Below are positions 62,505 to 64,000 of a DNA stretch of 64,000 nt, piece by piece. Under the pieces are notes generated by a model, which worked only from the letters and a program-made list of their open reading frames with translations, was not told where the DNA came from and did no database searches. The stretch is from contig JAEXOO010000015.1 of NCBI GenBank assembly GCA_023439305.1, forward strand, positions 21,445 to 85,444, read 5' to 3'. The stretch is from Pseudomonadota bacterium (GTDB lineage: Bacteria > Pseudomonadota > Gammaproteobacteria > Burkholderiales > Burkholderiaceae_B). The position numbers were made by a program, and so were the translations under genes. The first letter of the stretch is position 1. Each line of letters opens with the position of its first letter.

Positions 62505-63143
62505 ATGTCCGACTCACTGATACAGCGCATCGACGCCCTGCTCCCCCAAACCCAATGCACGCGCTGCGGCTATGACGCCTGTCTGCCCTACGCACAGGCC
62601 ATCGCCAACCATGGGGAGGCGATCAACCGCTGCCCTCCAGGCGGCCAGGAAGGCATACAGGCCCTGGCGGCGCTGTTGGGCCGCGCAGACATGACTCTGG
62701 ATCCGGAATGCGGCGAATTCACCGGCCCCAGCCGCGCCGTCATCATCGAAGACCACTGCATCGGCTGCACGCTGTGCATCCAGGCCTGTCCTGTCGATGC
62801 CATTGTCGGTGCGAACAAGCTGATGCATACCGTGCTGGCTGACCGCTGCACCGGGTGCGAGCTGTGTCTGCCCCCCTGTCCGGTGGACTGCATCACCATG
62901 GTGCCCACCGACGAATGGACCCAGTCGCAGGCCGATCAAGCTAGGCAGGACACCGAGCAGCGCCGCCTGCGACTGCTTGCCCGTCATGCAGAAAGTTCCG
63001 ATTTGGCCGCTCGCACGCTGGCCAACAAGCCCATTCTGGCCAACGACGCCGACCAGGCTGACAAGCGCCAGGCCTCGATTGCCGAAGCCCTGGCCCGGGC
63101 CCGGGCCCGCCGCGCCGGCCTGGAAGGTAAGGCCAGGTCATGA
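62505..63143 (+). CDS. rnfB: RnfB-like electron transport protein (orphan)
   Basis: A 212-residue iron-sulphur protein. The N-terminal Fe-S domain has TQCTRCGYDACLPYA and a further Cys in NRCPPGG. Two 4Fe-4S motifs follow (CIGCTLCIQACPVD and CTGCELCLPPCPVD), then a charged helical tail. The membrane anchor of standard RnfB is missing and no rnfACDGE genes are adjacent. ATG 62505 has no clear ribosome site because the phaZ terminator abuts it. It overlaps nth by ATGA, so the two are coupled. Confidence 0.9.
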   Translation: MSDSLIQRIDALLPQTQCTRCGYDACLPYAQAIANHGEAINRCPPGGQEGIQALAALLGRADMTLDPECGEFTGPSRAVIIEDHCIGCTLCIQACPVDAIVGANKLMHTVLADRCTGCELCLPPCPVDCITMVPTDEWTQSQADQARQDTEQRRLRLLARHAESSDLAARTLANKPILANDADQADKRQASIAEALARARARRAGLEGKARS

Positions 63144-63778
63144 ACACGGCCAAGCGACACGAAATCTTCCGCCGTTTCCAGGCAGCCAATCCCAAGCCCA
63201 CTACAGAACTGGAATACGCAGACACCTTTCAGTTGCTGATCGCTGTCATTTTGTCTGCCCAGGCTACCGACAAATCGGTCAATCTGGCCACCGCCCGATT
63301 TTTCCCCGAGCATGGCACGCCCGCCGGCATCCTGGCCATGGGCGAAGACGGCTTGCGCGAAGCCATCAAGACCATAGGCCTGTACAAGACCAAGGCGGCC
63401 AACGTCATCAAGACCTGCCAGATCCTGCTGGATCAGCACCAGGGCCAGGTTCCCTGCGACCGGGCCGCCCTGGAGGCGCTGCCCGGCGTGGGCCGCAAGA
63501 CCGCCAACGTGGTACTGAACACGGCTTTCGGGCTGCCGACCATCGCGGTCGATACGCATATATTCCGTGTCTCGAACCGCACCGGAATCGCACCGGGCAA
63601 GAACGTGGTCGAGGTGGAGAAAAAGCTGGAACGCGTCATCCCCAAGGAATTCCTGCTGGACGCCCATCATTGGCTGATCCTTCACGGCCGCTACATCTGC
63701 GTCGCCCGCACGCCCAAATGCCCCCAATGCGGCATCGCCGACCTGTGCGACTTCAAGCCCAAGACCGCGAGCAAATAA
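63140..63778 (+). CDS. nth: Endonuclease III
   Basis: DNA glycosylase/AP lyase that removes oxidised pyrimidines. It has 212 residues. The helix-hairpin-helix with catalytic Lys is LPGVGRKTANVVLN, the Asp is in IAVDTHIFRVSNR, and the C-terminal 4Fe-4S cluster is C-x6-C-x2-C-x5-C (CVARTPKCPQCGIADLC). It is coupled to rnfB. Confidence 0.98.
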   Translation: MNTAKRHEIFRRFQAANPKPTTELEYADTFQLLIAVILSAQATDKSVNLATARFFPEHGTPAGILAMGEDGLREAIKTIGLYKTKAANVIKTCQILLDQHQGQVPCDRAALEALPGVGRKTANVVLNTAFGLPTIAVDTHIFRVSNRTGIAPGKNVVEVEKKLERVIPKEFLLDAHHWLILHGRYICVARTPKCPQCGIADLCDFKPKTASK

Positions 63779-63857
63779 AGCCGATGCGGCTACGCACTGT
63801 ACGCATGGACAAACACCTGTCCGCCTGGCTGTCTTGGAGTCGCTCCTCGGGCATGCT

Positions 63858-63887
63858 GGTTCCTGGTCTTCACCCCTTCCAGGAACC
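63858..63887 (+). promoter_or_regulatory. Inverted repeat covering the ribosome site of the Rpn gene
   Basis: Perfect 9-bp arms GGTTCCTGG/CCAGGAACC with a 12-nt loop. The right arm contains AGGA, the only Shine-Dalgarno candidate for ATG 63893. Confidence 0.6.
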
Positions 63888-63892
63888 GCTCC

Positions 63893-64000
63893 ATGTCCCG
63901 TCACGACACCTTCTACCGCAGCCTGTTCGACGAACCCCTGGTGCTGCACGACTTCATCGCTCACTGCCTGCCCGACGAGCTGGGCCAGCGCATCCAGCCC
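63893..64000 (+). CDS. Rpn-family recombination-promoting nuclease (5' part, cut by window edge)
   Basis: Only 36 codons are visible. They fit the N-terminus of the Rpn (PD-(D/E)XK, transposase_31-like) family: SRHDTFYRSLFDEPLVLHDF followed by LPDEL. Rpn proteins are DNases reported to promote RecA-independent recombination and to act against phage, some with an internal small antitoxin encoded in the 3' part. Too little is visible to check the nuclease residues. Confidence 0.65.
   Translation, partial: MSRHDTFYRSLFDEPLVLHDFIAHCLPDELGQRIQP

Noticed and set aside
1..64000. tRNA, rRNA, CRISPR, insertion-sequence or prophage signatures
   Set aside because: None could be found by eye; gene order and composition are those of core chromosome throughout.

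Overview
The window is about 60% GC and reads as ordinary chromosome from a Gram-negative betaproteobacterium, most likely Burkholderiales, family Alcaligenaceae (Bordetella/Achromobacter/Alcaligenes relatives). The basis is gene order: yceD-rpmF-plsX-fabH-fabD-fabG-acpP-fabF-(ygfX-like)-rpoE-rseA-mucB-mucD, lepA-lepB-rnc-era-recO, lptF diverging from pepA-holC, and an orphan rnfB-nth pair. The genus cannot be fixed from sequence alone. I see no rRNA, tRNA, CRISPR array, insertion sequence or prophage.

Region 1 (1-16.6 kb) is mixed metabolism and transport. It holds an EmrB-type efflux pump with its MarR regulator (cut by the left edge), an SDR protein lacking the catalytic tyrosine, a DUF1330 protein, kdsA, pyrG, a three-domain Xaa-Pro aminopeptidase, a two-subunit 3-oxoacid CoA-transferase (scoAB), a hot-dog thioesterase, ETF-ubiquinone oxidoreductase, a drug/metabolite exporter, acetyl-CoA synthetase and an Atg22/UMF1-type MFS protein.

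Region 2 (16.6-28.2 kb) contains an NlpC/P60 lipoprotein, a DUF2325 gene under a clear Fur box, cysB, mmsA with a divergent LysR gene, lptF | pepA-holC, a Bax-inhibitor-1-like membrane protein, cysE and rarD.

Region 3 (27-44 kb) is a run of core operons on the minus strand. rpmF and the fatty-acid genes lead into the sigma-E regulon (rpoE, rseA, mucB, mucD), closed by a terminator. Then come lepA, lepB, rnc, era and recO. The last genes are joined stop-to-start and continue into a PIN-domain nuclease gene and rarD. The PIN gene is the most interesting ORF of unknown role here.

Region 4 (44-64 kb) holds maf, an RsmI-like methylase paralogue, amiD, msrPQ, a HAD phosphatase with rluC, rne with a long structured leader, accD, trpBA, relA, a flavodoxin-like protein, pncB, fdxA, phaZ, rnfB and nth. 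At the right edge starts a truncated Rpn-family (recombination-promoting nuclease) gene whose ribosome-binding site lies inside a hairpin.

Functional links: PhaZ releases 3-hydroxybutyrate, and ScoAB can activate the derived acetoacetate; acetyl-CoA synthetase and ETF-QO feed the same acetyl-CoA and respiratory pools. The fab/plsX/acc genes build membrane lipid, kdsA and lptF serve LPS, and the rpoE module monitors the envelope. No complete new multi-gene system is evident. The observations worth following are the PIN gene in the rnc-era-recO chain, the Rpn gene at the edge, the Fur-controlled DUF2325 gene and several compact operator or attenuator structures.
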